In this document: positions 9,109-17,664 of the stretch, piece after piece
How positions within the stretch are numbered: the stretch's first letter is position 1
Layout: each line of letters starts with the position of its first letter
Assembly (NCBI RefSeq): GCF_038396765.1
Contig: NZ_CP150096.1
Coordinates: 5,315,001-5,379,000, forward strand
Length of the DNA: 64,000 nt
Origin: Chitinophaga caseinilytica
GTDB taxonomy: Bacteria > Bacteroidota > Bacteroidia > Chitinophagales > Chitinophagaceae
Direction of reading: 5' to 3'
Notes under the pieces: generated by a model
What the model was told of the DNA's origin: nothing
What the model saw: only the letters and a program-made list of their open reading frames with translations
The model's database searches: none
Position numbers and translations under genes: made by a program

Positions 9109-9756
9109 CTACAATTTTACCAGCCCGCTTTTTACCGCGTACATCACGAGGCCAACCCTCGTTTTCAGCCCGAGCTTCTCGAAGAGGCTGTCGCGGTAGC
9201 TTTCCACCGTACGCGGACTGCAAAACATTTTCTCCCCGATTTCCCGGTACGTAAGCTCCGTGGCGGCGAACTGCAGGAATTCGATCTCGCGATCGCTGAG
9301 CCTCGGCGTGGCGGGTGCTTCTGCCCGCTCTTCGGCCAGGGTTCGAAACACTTTACTGGTGGCCCATTCAGGGAAATACATGCCTTTATTGACGAGGGTG
9401 TACAAGGCTTTCTCCAGTTCCGTGGGATGTACGTTTTTATGGAGGTAGCCCCTTGCGCCGTGTTTGATCATGCGGATGAGGGCGTCTTCATCGTCCTGCA
9501 CGGAAAGTGCCATGACGAGCACGCCGGGATGATGTTCCTTCAGCCAGGCGGCCGTTTCGAAGCCATCCATGACCGGCATGGTAATGTCGAGCAGCACGAT
9601 GTCGGGCACATGGCGCGGTTGCTTGAAGCGTTCGGTGAGCACCTGGCCGTTTTCGGCTTCGTACAATACTTCGAAGTCCCGGAAACCCTCCACGATGGCA
9701 GCGACCGCTTTTGCGATCAGGAGGTGGTCATCTACGATAACGATGCTGTAAGTCAT
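9109..9756 (-). CDS. NarL/LuxR-type response regulator
   Basis: A 215-residue two-component regulator. The receiver domain has the acidic pair VVDD at residues 7-10 and the phosphoacceptor Asp57 in VLLDITMPVMDG. A LuxR-type helix-turn-helix follows at about 145-210 (LSDREIEFLQFAATELTYREIGEKMF, then SPRTVESYRDSLFEKLG). Its start codon overlaps the stop of the histidine kinase gene in an ATGA, so translation is coupled to the kinase, its likely phosphodonor. The targets are unknown. Its own stop lies five bases from the convergent helicase stop. Confidence 0.94.
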   Translation of the reverse strand: MTYSIVIVDDHLLIAKAVAAIVEGFRDFEVLYEAENGQVLTERFKQPRHVPDIVLLDITMPVMDGFETAAWLKEHHPGVLVMALSVQDDEDALIRMIKHGARGYLHKNVHPTELEKALYTLVNKGMYFPEWATSKVFRTLAEERAEAPATPRLSDREIEFLQFAATELTYREIGEKMFCSPRTVESYRDSLFEKLGLKTRVGLVMYAVKSGLVKL

Positions 9757-10532
9757 TTCAGGCCGGGTTCCATTTTAGTGGCGGGTAATTGCAGGGTGAG
9801 GCGCGTGCCGGCGCCCGGGCTGCTGTGCAGCTCCAGCGTGGCGCCGATTTGCAGGGCCCTGCGTTTCATATTGCCGAGGCCGATGCCGCGGGGCGGCTGG
9901 CTGGTGTCGAAACCGACGCCGTCGTCTGCCGCTTCGATGCGCAGGCCGTTTTCCTGTTGCACCTGGATGTGGAGGCGCTGGCATTGGGCATGCTTGAGGC
10001 TGTTCTGCATGAATTCCTGCACGATGCGGAAAACGATATGCTTGACCGACGCGGCCATGGGGATGGAAGGCGCGCTCACTTCCAGCGAAGCCTGGCAGAT
10101 GCCGGCGGCGTTCACCTGCCTGCATTCGTGCTGCAACAGCGCCAGGAGGTCGTTTTGCGATAGTGCCGGGTTGTTGAGCGTGCGGGAAAGCTGGCGCAGT
10201 TCTTCCAGGGATTCGTTCACGATATTGCCGATCCTTTCCACCTTTTCCTCGAGCTCCGGAAACTGGCGGCCCTGCACGAGCTGACGGGCGTACAGTACCG
10301 CGAGCGTGAGCTTCTGGCCTACGCTGTCGTGTATCTCGCTGCCGATGTGCTGCATCGTATCGTGCTGCACGGCCAGTTGCGTGTTGACCAGTTCGAGGAG
10401 GTGCCGCTCGCGGAGACCTGTTTTTTCCATCTCGTGTTTCATTCTTTTCTGCCGGAACTGGTAGATGAATACGATGGTGCCCGCCACGAAAATGAGGACC
10501 ACCAGGTTGGCGAGAATAATGAATATGGTCAT
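9753..10532 (-). CDS. NarX/DesK-class sensor histidine kinase
   Basis: A 259-residue kinase with a single N-terminal membrane helix (about residues 2-24), a coiled linker, a HisKA_3 dimerisation domain with phospho-His68 in GSEIHDSVGQKL, and a HATPase domain ending in the G box region PRGIGLGNMKRR. There is no periplasmic sensor domain, so the signal probably comes from the membrane or from the membrane protein encoded upstream. I chose the ATG that forms an ATGA overlap with the upstream gene. The same kind of overlap joins it to the response regulator, and the longer upstream frame only re-reads the neighbour's coding sequence. Confidence 0.92.
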   Translation of the reverse strand: MTIFIILANLVVLIFVAGTIVFIYQFRQKRMKHEMEKTGLRERHLLELVNTQLAVQHDTMQHIGSEIHDSVGQKLTLAVLYARQLVQGRQFPELEEKVERIGNIVNESLEELRQLSRTLNNPALSQNDLLALLQHECRQVNAAGICQASLEVSAPSIPMAASVKHIVFRIVQEFMQNSLKHAQCQRLHIQVQQENGLRIEAADDGVGFDTSQPPRGIGLGNMKRRALQIGATLELHSSPGAGTRLTLQLPATKMEPGLK

Positions 10533-11188
10533 TTCTGCCTGCTCCATATGAAACCAAGTGTGAAGGATGAGTACATCAGGGCGCTCAGCGTGATCTGAAT
10601 ATACCAATAAACCATGAAAATCGCCGGATATTTCATGCGCAGCGTGTTGTGCAGCCCGTAGAACGGCATGGTGCCGAGGTAGAACAGCAACAGGCCGAAG
10701 CAAACCCAGAACATAAGGCTGGTCTTGAATTGCAGCGCCTCTTCGTCGCGCACCAGCCGGATGAAGTAGGTGAAGATGAGTACCAGCAGCACCAGGTTGC
10801 CCACGGTATAGGAAAAAGAAAAGAACCAGAACCTGCCGGGCTGCACGAGCGCCACGTCTGCCCCGAAACTGAGGACATACACCGCCGCCGCCAGCAGTGG
10901 CAGGCCCCGCACCGGCGTTCCTTTAAAATACTGCCTGAAGAGCCAGCAGTAAAAAAGGAATTGCAACGGTATGCACACGTACCGGAAAAGGATGAAGTTC
11001 CAATCCACATGGCCCAGCACGTCGCGGAGATATTTGCCGCCCAGCTCCATGGCAAGGATGAGCGCGAGGTACACGGGAAACCATTGCCAGTAGGTACCAC
11101 GGAGTTTCCGCCAGTACACGAAACCGGTAACGCAGGCCATCAACTCGAAGGCGTTGTGCGCCCATCTGATATATACAGTATGGTCCAT
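10529..11188 (-). CDS. Seven-helix membrane protein in two-component operon
   Basis: A 219-residue integral membrane protein with about seven hydrophobic segments and short loops, and no extracellular domain. I do not recognise a named family. Its position directly before the kinase with a four-base ATGA overlap, together with the kinase having only one helix and no sensor domain, suggests it supplies or modulates the signal. That is inference from context. It lies 12 bases downstream of the secreted protein gene, so all four genes probably form one operon. Confidence 0.8.
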   Translation of the reverse strand: MDHTVYIRWAHNAFELMACVTGFVYWRKLRGTYWQWFPVYLALILAMELGGKYLRDVLGHVDWNFILFRYVCIPLQFLFYCWLFRQYFKGTPVRGLPLLAAAVYVLSFGADVALVQPGRFWFFSFSYTVGNLVLLVLIFTYFIRLVRDEEALQFKTSLMFWVCFGLLLFYLGTMPFYGLHNTLRMKYPAIFMVYWYIQITLSALMYSSFTLGFIWSRQK

Positions 11189-11200
11189 CTTGCAAGGTTG

Positions 11201-11884
11201 CTATTTACCGAAAGTTCCACCACCGGAAGGCGGGGGCGACATATCGCCATGGTTCTGCGCATCGCCGGCGCGGGTGGAAGCAGCCAGCAGAATGTAGGAA
11301 ACCGGCGCCTGGAATTTCCAGTCGGTAGCCAGCTGTTCGGTAAGGGATTTGGGAGTGCAGCTATTGCCGCTCCAATGGAATGGATCGAAATCCAGGTTCT
11401 TGCCGCCGGTGGCGTAGGTAGGCACCAGGAACACGGTATGGTGCTGTGCGTATTCGGGCCTTACATCGGTGAGGCCGCTGGTTTGCTGCATGGTGGCCAG
11501 ATCGGGATATTTGGCGTAGTAGATGCGGATACCCAGCCGCATATGGCCGGTGCAATTCTTTTTGCAGGCCGCGTTCTCGATCTGCCAGATGAACTTCTTC
11601 AATGTTTCGAGCGGGAACCAGGCGTTGCGGGCGTCTTCCACATTGGTGACGGAGCGGCCGTTGCCGATGAATTTCTTGCCGTCGTCTTTCGCGTAATTAT
11701 CGGCCAGCATCTTGGCCAGGCGGGCGTCGATGCCGCGGAAGTTGCCGTCGAGCGAGTAATCCGCGCAAATGGTGTTGCAATTGCGGACGGGGCGGGCATC
11801 CTGTGCGGCGGAGCGGTGGAAGAAGCCCAGGTACAACACGGCCGCCAGTAACACGAAATTGAGGATAATGGATGTCGTTTTCAT
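11201..11884 (-). CDS. Secreted protein, first gene of two-component operon
   Basis: A 227-residue protein with an N-terminal hydrophobic segment (residues 5-27) that ends in RSAAQDA and could be a cleaved signal peptide. The mature part has Cys residues (CNTICAD, ACKKNCTG), a region LKKFIWQIENAACKK, and a Pro/Gly-rich tail (MSPPPSGGGTFG). No family is assigned. It precedes the membrane protein, kinase and regulator genes with 12 bases between, so it may be an extracytoplasmic component of that signalling unit. Confidence 0.75.
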   Translation of the reverse strand: MKTTSIILNFVLLAAVLYLGFFHRSAAQDARPVRNCNTICADYSLDGNFRGIDARLAKMLADNYAKDDGKKFIGNGRSVTNVEDARNAWFPLETLKKFIWQIENAACKKNCTGHMRLGIRIYYAKYPDLATMQQTSGLTDVRPEYAQHHTVFLVPTYATGGKNLDFDPFHWSGNSCTPKSLTEQLATDWKFQAPVSYILLAASTRAGDAQNHGDMSPPPSGGGTFGK

Positions 11885-12003
11885 CGTTTGGGGGTTTTCG
11901 GGTGAAGAAAGAATTTCCGTAGCTGAAGTTACCGAAATTCAACGCGCAGATCACCGCGCAGGCCCGGCCCAAACAGCCAGGGATATCGCAATGGATTGAA
12001 AAT

Positions 12004-12024
12004 CCGGCGGATGCGATCCGCCGG
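12004..12024. repeat. Perfect 21-base inverted repeat (CCGGCGGAT-GCG-ATCCGCCGG)
   Basis: Nine-base arms with a three-base centre, lying in the divergent space between the two-component operon and the next lipoprotein gene. A second hairpin with related sequence (TCCGCC-TTTCG-GGCGGA) lies at 12081-12097. Neither is followed by a T run, so operator or RNA-hairpin roles are more likely than termination. Confidence 0.55.
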
Positions 12025-12117
12025 GCGGGCTAATTCCGCTAAGGGCACATCCTCTTTCCGTCTTTTAACGGTATCGCCCATCCGCCTTTCGGGCGGACAA
12101 TTCCAGTGCATCGCACA

Positions 12118-12148
12118 TTGACGGGGCTTCGCATCCCATCTAGCTTTG
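12118..12148 (+). promoter_or_regulatory. Promoter TTG-N20-TAGCTTTG
   Basis: TTG at 12118-12120, a spacer of exactly 20 bases, and TAGCTTTG at 12141-12148. This is a full Bacteroidota consensus, 17 bases before the lipoprotein start codon. Confidence 0.75.
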
Positions 12149-12164
12149 CAGAAAACACCAAACC

Positions 12165-12887
12165 ATGAAAAAGTTCGCCCCGCTCCTCTTGTTATTCCTG
12201 CTTGCGTTTACAGCCTGCCGGAAAAACGATGATGCGCCTCCGGCCGCCGAATGCCGCACCGCTACCATGATCGTCAACACCGCTGCCGCAACATCCGTTT
12301 ACAGCTTTAGTTATAACAGCGATGGAAAGATGGGCCGCGTCGTCAATGACAACAACGTGATCACGTTTGATTACGGTGCAGACGGTTATGTCGCTACCTT
12401 TTCTTCCTCCGGAAAAATGTACAAACAAACCACCGTAAAAATTGATGCGCAGCAGCGCCCCGCATCGGCCGCCGTCAAGCATTACGCGGCAGACGGCACG
12501 TTCGATCCGGAAGCGATTACATGCACGTACAATTCCAGGGGAGAACTGGTGCAGCAGGTGTCGCAGAAAAAAGGGCTGCCTGCCGAAACCACCTCAACGG
12601 TTTGGGTGAACGGCAACTGCACCGTTATCTCCAACAACGCCCAAAGCCAGACGATGGAATATTATGCAGACAAGCCCGTTCAACAGGCGGATATCTTCCG
12701 CATCAACCAGTTGCTGTTGCATGGATTTGTGAACGTATTCAATAAAAACCTGGCAAAATCGATGAAGTCCGGCGCCTCCGTCATCCAGTTCACATACGAG
12801 TTTGACGCAGCCGGACGGATTACGACCGCTACCCTCACCACCGGCGGACAATCCGAAGCCAGATCGTTCCAATACGACTGCGACTGA
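12165..12887 (+). CDS. Lipoprotein with YD-repeat-like strands
   Basis: A 240-residue lipoprotein with lipobox FTAC (Cys18). The mature part is built of short beta units that recall YD/RHS-type repeats and DUF4595-like lipoproteins of Bacteroidota: YSFSYNSDGKMGRVV, ITFDYGADGYVATF, ITCTYNSRGELVQQ and FTYEFDAAGRITTA. The pattern is an aromatic-x-aromatic strand, an Asx-x-x-Gly turn, then a second strand. Such proteins are surface or periplasmic lipoproteins of unknown role. It has its own strong promoter and is followed by an unrelated cluster on the same strand. Confidence 0.8.
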   Translation: MKKFAPLLLLFLLAFTACRKNDDAPPAAECRTATMIVNTAAATSVYSFSYNSDGKMGRVVNDNNVITFDYGADGYVATFSSSGKMYKQTTVKIDAQQRPASAAVKHYAADGTFDPEAITCTYNSRGELVQQVSQKKGLPAETTSTVWVNGNCTVISNNAQSQTMEYYADKPVQQADIFRINQLLLHGFVNVFNKNLAKSMKSGASVIQFTYEFDAAGRITTATLTTGGQSEARSFQYDCD

Positions 12888-12924
12888 GCCACCCCGATTT
12901 GTAACCCTTTAAAAAATACCGATC

Positions 12925-13548
12925 ATGAAAGATCAAACCCTGCCTGCCCGCGAGCAGGCCCTGAAGCTCGTTTCCCAGGCGCTACAGGCGGCTTTCCGGC
13001 CCAACCCCGACGATCCCGAGCCACCCATCGGCCCCTGGGCCTCCCTCATCCGCAGCGCATGGAAGCAATCCGTGTTCCATTCCGCCAACGGCGCGGTGTT
13101 GCGTGCCATTGCGCAGCGCCATCCGCAGGTCTGGGACCTTTGGGGCAACCCGCTCGGCCCCGTGGCACTGAACCCGCAGCCCCTTCCTCCCGGCGACATC
13201 GCGTTTTCTTTCGCGCTGGCGCAGGAAGTGATCGACCGGGCGCTGCTCCTCCGCGATATGGCGGGCGCCCTTCAGCCGAACGCGCCCGGGCATGCCGATG
13301 CCATCGCCGTGGGGCTGGTCAGGGATTTCACGAATGATTATTGCCCCGTTCCCACGAAAATCGTCATCCGCAGAAAACGCCCATTCCCCGTTCCGCCCGA
13401 TGTGGAAGCTGGCTGGAGCGCGCTGGAGATGCTGGCAGTGGGGATTTCCTTCACGCAGGCCGCCGAAAGCATCGCCGTACCAGCTTTACAGGAAGCCCTC
13501 CAGGCCGCGGGCAACCAGATCATGGACGCCGGCCTTTCCAGATTGTAA
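12925..13548 (+). CDS. Unknown protein with LNPQPLPPG motif
   Basis: A 207-residue protein with no signal peptide or membrane helix. It is mostly helical, with a central proline-rich motif VALNPQPLPPGD near residue 75-87. I have seen the LNPQPLPP string in uncharacterised bacterial proteins, but I know no function for it. A possible positively charged segment (IVIRRKRPFPVPPDV) follows. It lies 37 bases after the lipoprotein gene and 19 bases before the decapeptide-repeat gene, and so looks like the first gene of a three-gene cluster. Confidence 0.75.
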   Translation: MKDQTLPAREQALKLVSQALQAAFRPNPDDPEPPIGPWASLIRSAWKQSVFHSANGAVLRAIAQRHPQVWDLWGNPLGPVALNPQPLPPGDIAFSFALAQEVIDRALLLRDMAGALQPNAPGHADAIAVGLVRDFTNDYCPVPTKIVIRRKRPFPVPPDVEAGWSALEMLAVGISFTQAAESIAVPALQEALQAAGNQIMDAGLSRL

Positions 13549-13567
13549 ACCTCAAAAACATCACATC

Positions 13568-14854
13568 ATGGCAAATGTAATCGGCACCACCAACGCCCCC
13601 GATACCGCGGGCGTGCTGGGCAAAAGTGCAAAATCTGCCGGCGTCAAAGGCATCGCAGAAGCGCCCGGACAGCCGGGAACGGCCGGCGTAAACCCGGCAG
13701 GACCGGGCGTTTACGGAGAATCCGATATGGCTAACGGCGTAATGGGCAAAAGCCGGGAAGGCTGCGGCGTGTTCGCGGAATCGGTAAAATCTACCGGCGC
13801 TTACGCCCGCAGTTACGAAGGCTTCGGCCTTCACGGGGAATCCACCAAAAACTCGGGCGTGGTGGGCGTCAGCCGGGCATGGTTTGGCGTGTACGGCGAA
13901 TCGAAAGACGAAGAGCCCATCGAGTTCTGGAAACCTTTCGCCGAGCTGGACAAGGAACTTCACCGCGTCGGCCATCTGCTGGAAGACGTGGCCGCCACCG
14001 GCGCGGAAGCATTCGATCCCAACACCACTGCGGCTTACCGGCTGTTCCCCCTTCCTTCCCACCCCACACCGCAACAGGAAATGACCCTGCATCCACCCAA
14101 ACGCAAACGCGGCATCGGGATCGGCGTAGTCGGCAAAAGCGGTACCGGCCGCGGCGTGCTCGGCCAGAGCGACAGCAACACCGCCGTGGAAGGCAACAGC
14201 AAATCCGGCATCGGCGTGTACGGCAGCAGCGACAGCTTCGAAGGCATGCACGCCGTGACCAACTCCCTGAGAACGGCCGCCATCACAGCTTACAACGATA
14301 ACCCCTTCGGCACCGGCGCCGCCATCTACGCTAAAAAAGCCGGTAACATGGGCGTAGCAGGCTTCTTCGAAGGCGGCGTGTTCGTTACCGGCGATGTGCA
14401 TGTGCGCGGCAACATCACCGCCGACCGCGACATCTGCTGCATGGGCGCCGATTTCGCGGAAGACTTCAACATCGCCGACCCCGCCCAGGCAGAGCCCGGC
14501 ACCGTCATGGTCCTCGGCGAAGGCGATCACCTCGAAACCAGCCACGCTGCCTACGATACCCGCGTGGCCGGCGTGATTTCCGGCGCGGGGAATTACCGGC
14601 CCGGCATCATCCTCGACAAACAGTCTTCCGATCAATCCCGCAAACCCGTTGCGCTGGTCGGCAAAGTATACTGTAAAGCCGACGCACGTTATGGCCCCAT
14701 CACCAAAGGCGACCTGCTCACCACTTCCGACACGCCCGGCCACGCCATGAAAGCCGCAGACCCGATGCGTGCGTTCGGTGCCGTGATCGGCAAGGCGTTG
14801 CAGGGGCTGGGAAACGGCCAGGGACTGATACCGGTACTGGTGTCTTTACGCTAA
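13568..14854 (+). CDS. Decapeptide-repeat (GVxGxS) protein
   Basis: A 428-residue protein with two blocks of a ten-residue repeat of the form G-[VLA]-x-[GA]-x-S-x4. The first block starts at residue 47 (GVYGES, GVMGKS, GVFAES, GAYARS, GLHGES, GVVGVS, GVYGES), with two looser copies at 15-30. The second runs at about 186-225 (GVVGKS, GVLGQS, AVEGNS, GVYGSS). A helical, Pro-rich insert separates them. A C-terminal domain (VHVRGNITADRDI, VAGVISGAGNYRPG, ITKGDLLTTSDTPGHAM) resembles ends of beta-helical surface proteins. A beta-solenoid is likely. No export signal is visible. The start was chosen at the ATG just after the preceding gene. Confidence 0.82.
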   Translation: MANVIGTTNAPDTAGVLGKSAKSAGVKGIAEAPGQPGTAGVNPAGPGVYGESDMANGVMGKSREGCGVFAESVKSTGAYARSYEGFGLHGESTKNSGVVGVSRAWFGVYGESKDEEPIEFWKPFAELDKELHRVGHLLEDVAATGAEAFDPNTTAAYRLFPLPSHPTPQQEMTLHPPKRKRGIGIGVVGKSGTGRGVLGQSDSNTAVEGNSKSGIGVYGSSDSFEGMHAVTNSLRTAAITAYNDNPFGTGAAIYAKKAGNMGVAGFFEGGVFVTGDVHVRGNITADRDICCMGADFAEDFNIADPAQAEPGTVMVLGEGDHLETSHAAYDTRVAGVISGAGNYRPGIILDKQSSDQSRKPVALVGKVYCKADARYGPITKGDLLTTSDTPGHAMKAADPMRAFGAVIGKALQGLGNGQGLIPVLVSLR

Positions 14855-14872
14855 CCCCTAAACGCTCACATC

Positions 14873-16167
14873 ATGTTGACGGTTAAACAAGCCGTATTAA
14901 GACGGCAAAGACTCGCGGGCGACGTTATCCTCCCGCCCTTTTCCCTGCATGCGCTGAACCAGCGTTTCCAGCCGGGGAGGCATTGCCTGCACGGGTTGCT
15001 GGACACGATGTACCGCGGCGCCGGCGGCTGGGAAATGCCGGACCGGGATACGGTCAAACTGACAAAAATGATCTACTCCGCCGGCTTACATTCCTTTGGC
15101 GCCACCGTGGAAGTGTTCCTGCACCGCAGCGGCACCGTGCGGCTGAATTGCCGTACCACCAACAGCAGCTACATCACGTCGTACAACTACAACATCAAAA
15201 TGCTGATCACCACGGCTTCCGGGAAAGTGCTCTTCATGAAAAAGGCGGGGGAAATCGATACCCGCCACACCGATAATTACCATGAAGCGATGCACAGTCC
15301 CATCGTGGCGGCGTTCTTCGAAGAGTTCATCAACAGCTGGCTGGAAACCAGCACAGAATATTCTGATGCGATCACGGCAACGGTGGAAGACTGTCTTGCC
15401 TTCATCGGCAACTGGGTGATAGGGTTGGCGCTGATCCCCAGCGCCACGGTAGGGCTCGTCGTATTCCTGGGAGCGGGCGCCATTTCCCTGATCGCCACGG
15501 GCACCGTGGATGCCGGCGCGCGGCTGGTGGCCGGGGTTTTGTGGATGAAGGGGCCTTTCGGGACTTATTTCGCATTGCTCGCGATGGGCATCGCCCGCAT
15601 CGGCTCCGAGCGCCGCCGGCTGCACCAGGAGGAATACGACTGGGCCAATACCGTGGTGTTCGACGGCTCCCTTCCCCCATCGGCAACATCTGGTTGACGG
15701 ATACCGTCGGCGAAAACGGCCGCGCCTTCGTGTGGCCGGAGCCGGATGGCAGCATTACCATCAATATGGGGCCTGACGCGATGAACGATCCCCGCACGTA
15801 TAACGTCGGCAAACCGAACACCATCGGGTTGAGAAAGAAATACGGGGAAGTGTTCATCCATGAGCTGGTGCACGCCTGGCAGATACATCATTCCTCCCGC
15901 GACAGCGCCTTCGTGGCTGCCGCACTGACGGAAACCATTTGTTCCGGCGGCGGCAATGATGCCTACCGATACGAAATCCCGCCACAGAAGCCGTTTTCCG
16001 AATACGGCATCGAGCAGCAGGCGAGCATCGTGAGCGATTGGTATAGCCGGTACTTCCTGGGCAGCGCCACGAACAAGTTCCTGTTTAGTAGTCCACCGGG
16101 TAGCGCAGACCCGAAGCTCGACCCGAACTGGCGGTATATCGCATATGATATCCAACCGGCGCGGTAA
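14873..16167 (+). pseudogene. Frameshifted protein with C-terminal HExxH zincin-like domain
   Basis: Two reading frames join into one ~431-residue protein if a single base is added to the C5 run at 15674-15678. Frame one (14873-15697) encodes a soluble N-terminus and a glycine-rich hydrophobic stretch (GLALIPSATVGLVVFLGAGA) and then stops. Frame two resumes without loss (NIWLTDTVGENGRAFVWPEPDG) and ends at 16167. It contains VFIHELVHAWQIHH, an HExxH zinc-peptidase signature followed by TETIC, whose Glu could be the third ligand. The shift may be an assembly error or real decay. The gene follows the decapeptide-repeat gene by 18 bases. Metallopeptidase function is inferred. Confidence 0.7.
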
Positions 16168-16181
16168 GCGTTTTTTAAGTG

Positions 16182-16214
16182 ATACCCGGGTCTTGGATCC
16201 GGGTATTGTTTTTT
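16182..16214 (+). terminator. Terminator after the HExxH gene
   Basis: Stem ATACCCGG / CCGGGTAT with a nine-base loop followed by TGTTTTTT. Confidence 0.8.
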
Positions 16215-16329
16215 CGGGGGATGACCGATGAGGATACTCGCGTGATGTTTGGCTGCTCCTATCCTTCCGCCCCCTCCCATCTCCATAATAAAACTTTCCC
16301 CTATATTTATGTTGTTTGAGGCGCCCCGC

Positions 16330-17664
16330 ATGATAATACACCTACTTACACGCCGCACACCTGAATACCTGGCCGTCATCGCCATGGCCCTGCTTTGCTG
16401 CGCCATGAGCGCCTGCCGGCGTTCCCCCGGTCCCGCCTCCCGCAAGGTCTATATTGCGCAATCCGGCGGCCGGTACACTATTTTCAGGAACGGCCAACCT
16501 TTTACCGTAAAGGGCGCGGCCGGGACAGGGCAGCTTGCCGCGCTCCGGGGCGCGGGTGGCAACACCATCCGTACCTGGGATACCCTGCACCTCGGCGTCC
16601 TGCTCGATGAAGCCGAAGCCAACGGCATCGCCGTCATCGCCGGCCTGTCGATCCCCGTCAGCAGCACTTTTGGATTTTACCGGGATACCGCCGCCGTATC
16701 CGCTCTTTACCAGGCTTATGAACGGGTCGTGGAACGCTATAAAAACCATCCGGCCCTGCTGATGTGGTGCCTCGGCAATGAAGTCGATTTCCCCTACAGG
16801 CCCCGCTTCCGCCCGTTTTACAAAGCCTATAACCGGTTGCTCGGCATGATCCATGAGCGGGACCCCGATCACCCCGTCACCACCGCGCTCATCAATTTCG
16901 ACCGGCGCAATATTTATAACCTCCGCTGGAAAGTGCCCCAGCTCGACCTCATCTCCCTGAACATATTCGGCGAACTGCCCCAACTGCGGAACGATCTGCA
17001 GCAATTCGCCTGGTTCTGGGACGGGCCATTCCTCATCACCGAATGGGGCATCAACGGGCCCTGGGAATCCGAAACCACCGCCTGGGGCGCCCCCATCGAA
17101 AACACTTCCAACAAAAAAGCGGAACAGTATTATCAGCGGTACACCGAGCACATGCCCGTGAACGATCCCCGCTTCCTCGGCGCCTGCGTGTTCTTCTGGG
17201 GGCAGAAACAGGAAGTGACGCATACCTGGTTCAGCCTCTTCTCCCGGAACGGCGAAACTTCCGCCACCGCACAGATCATGCAATATATCTGGACGGGGCA
17301 CGAACCTCCGCACAAGGCGCCCAACCTGCGGTTTATGCTGGTAGACGATAAAGGGGCGAGAGATAATATCCTGGTGGGGCCAGGCACGGCCCATTCCGCC
17401 ACATTGACCCTGGAAAGCCCCGGCCACGATTCGCTCCGGCTAACGTGGGAAGTGCTGCCGGAAGACTGGTTCATCCGTTTCCGCGGCGACGTAAATCCCC
17501 GCAAACCGCCGTCGCTGGACAGCCTACTGATTGCCCGCGAAGGCATGAAGGCTACCTTCCGCGCACCGTTGACGGAAGGGCCATACCGTATATTCGTTAC
17601 CGTACACGACGCGTACGGCAATTGCGCATCCGCCAATACACCATTTTATGTTATAGCGCCATGA
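16330..17664 (+). CDS. GH2-like TIM-barrel glycosidase lipoprotein
   Basis: A 444-residue lipoprotein with lipobox MSAC (Cys29). The catalytic domain is a TIM barrel of the GH2/clan GH-A type: acid/base Glu151 in WCLGNEVDF and nucleophile Glu238 in LITEWGINGP, at the ends of strands 4 and 7. An Ig-like C-terminal module begins near residue 335. The substrate is not clear, but its operon partner is a polysaccharide synthase, so it may trim or release that product. The stop overlaps the next start as ATGA. A start seven codons earlier (16309) is possible; I chose the one giving a compact signal peptide. Confidence 0.82.
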   Translation: MIIHLLTRRTPEYLAVIAMALLCCAMSACRRSPGPASRKVYIAQSGGRYTIFRNGQPFTVKGAAGTGQLAALRGAGGNTIRTWDTLHLGVLLDEAEANGIAVIAGLSIPVSSTFGFYRDTAAVSALYQAYERVVERYKNHPALLMWCLGNEVDFPYRPRFRPFYKAYNRLLGMIHERDPDHPVTTALINFDRRNIYNLRWKVPQLDLISLNIFGELPQLRNDLQQFAWFWDGPFLITEWGINGPWESETTAWGAPIENTSNKKAEQYYQRYTEHMPVNDPRFLGACVFFWGQKQEVTHTWFSLFSRNGETSATAQIMQYIWTGHEPPHKAPNLRFMLVDDKGARDNILVGPGTAHSATLTLESPGHDSLRLTWEVLPEDWFIRFRGDVNPRKPPSLDSLLIAREGMKATFRAPLTEGPYRIFVTVHDAYGNCASANTPFYVIAP

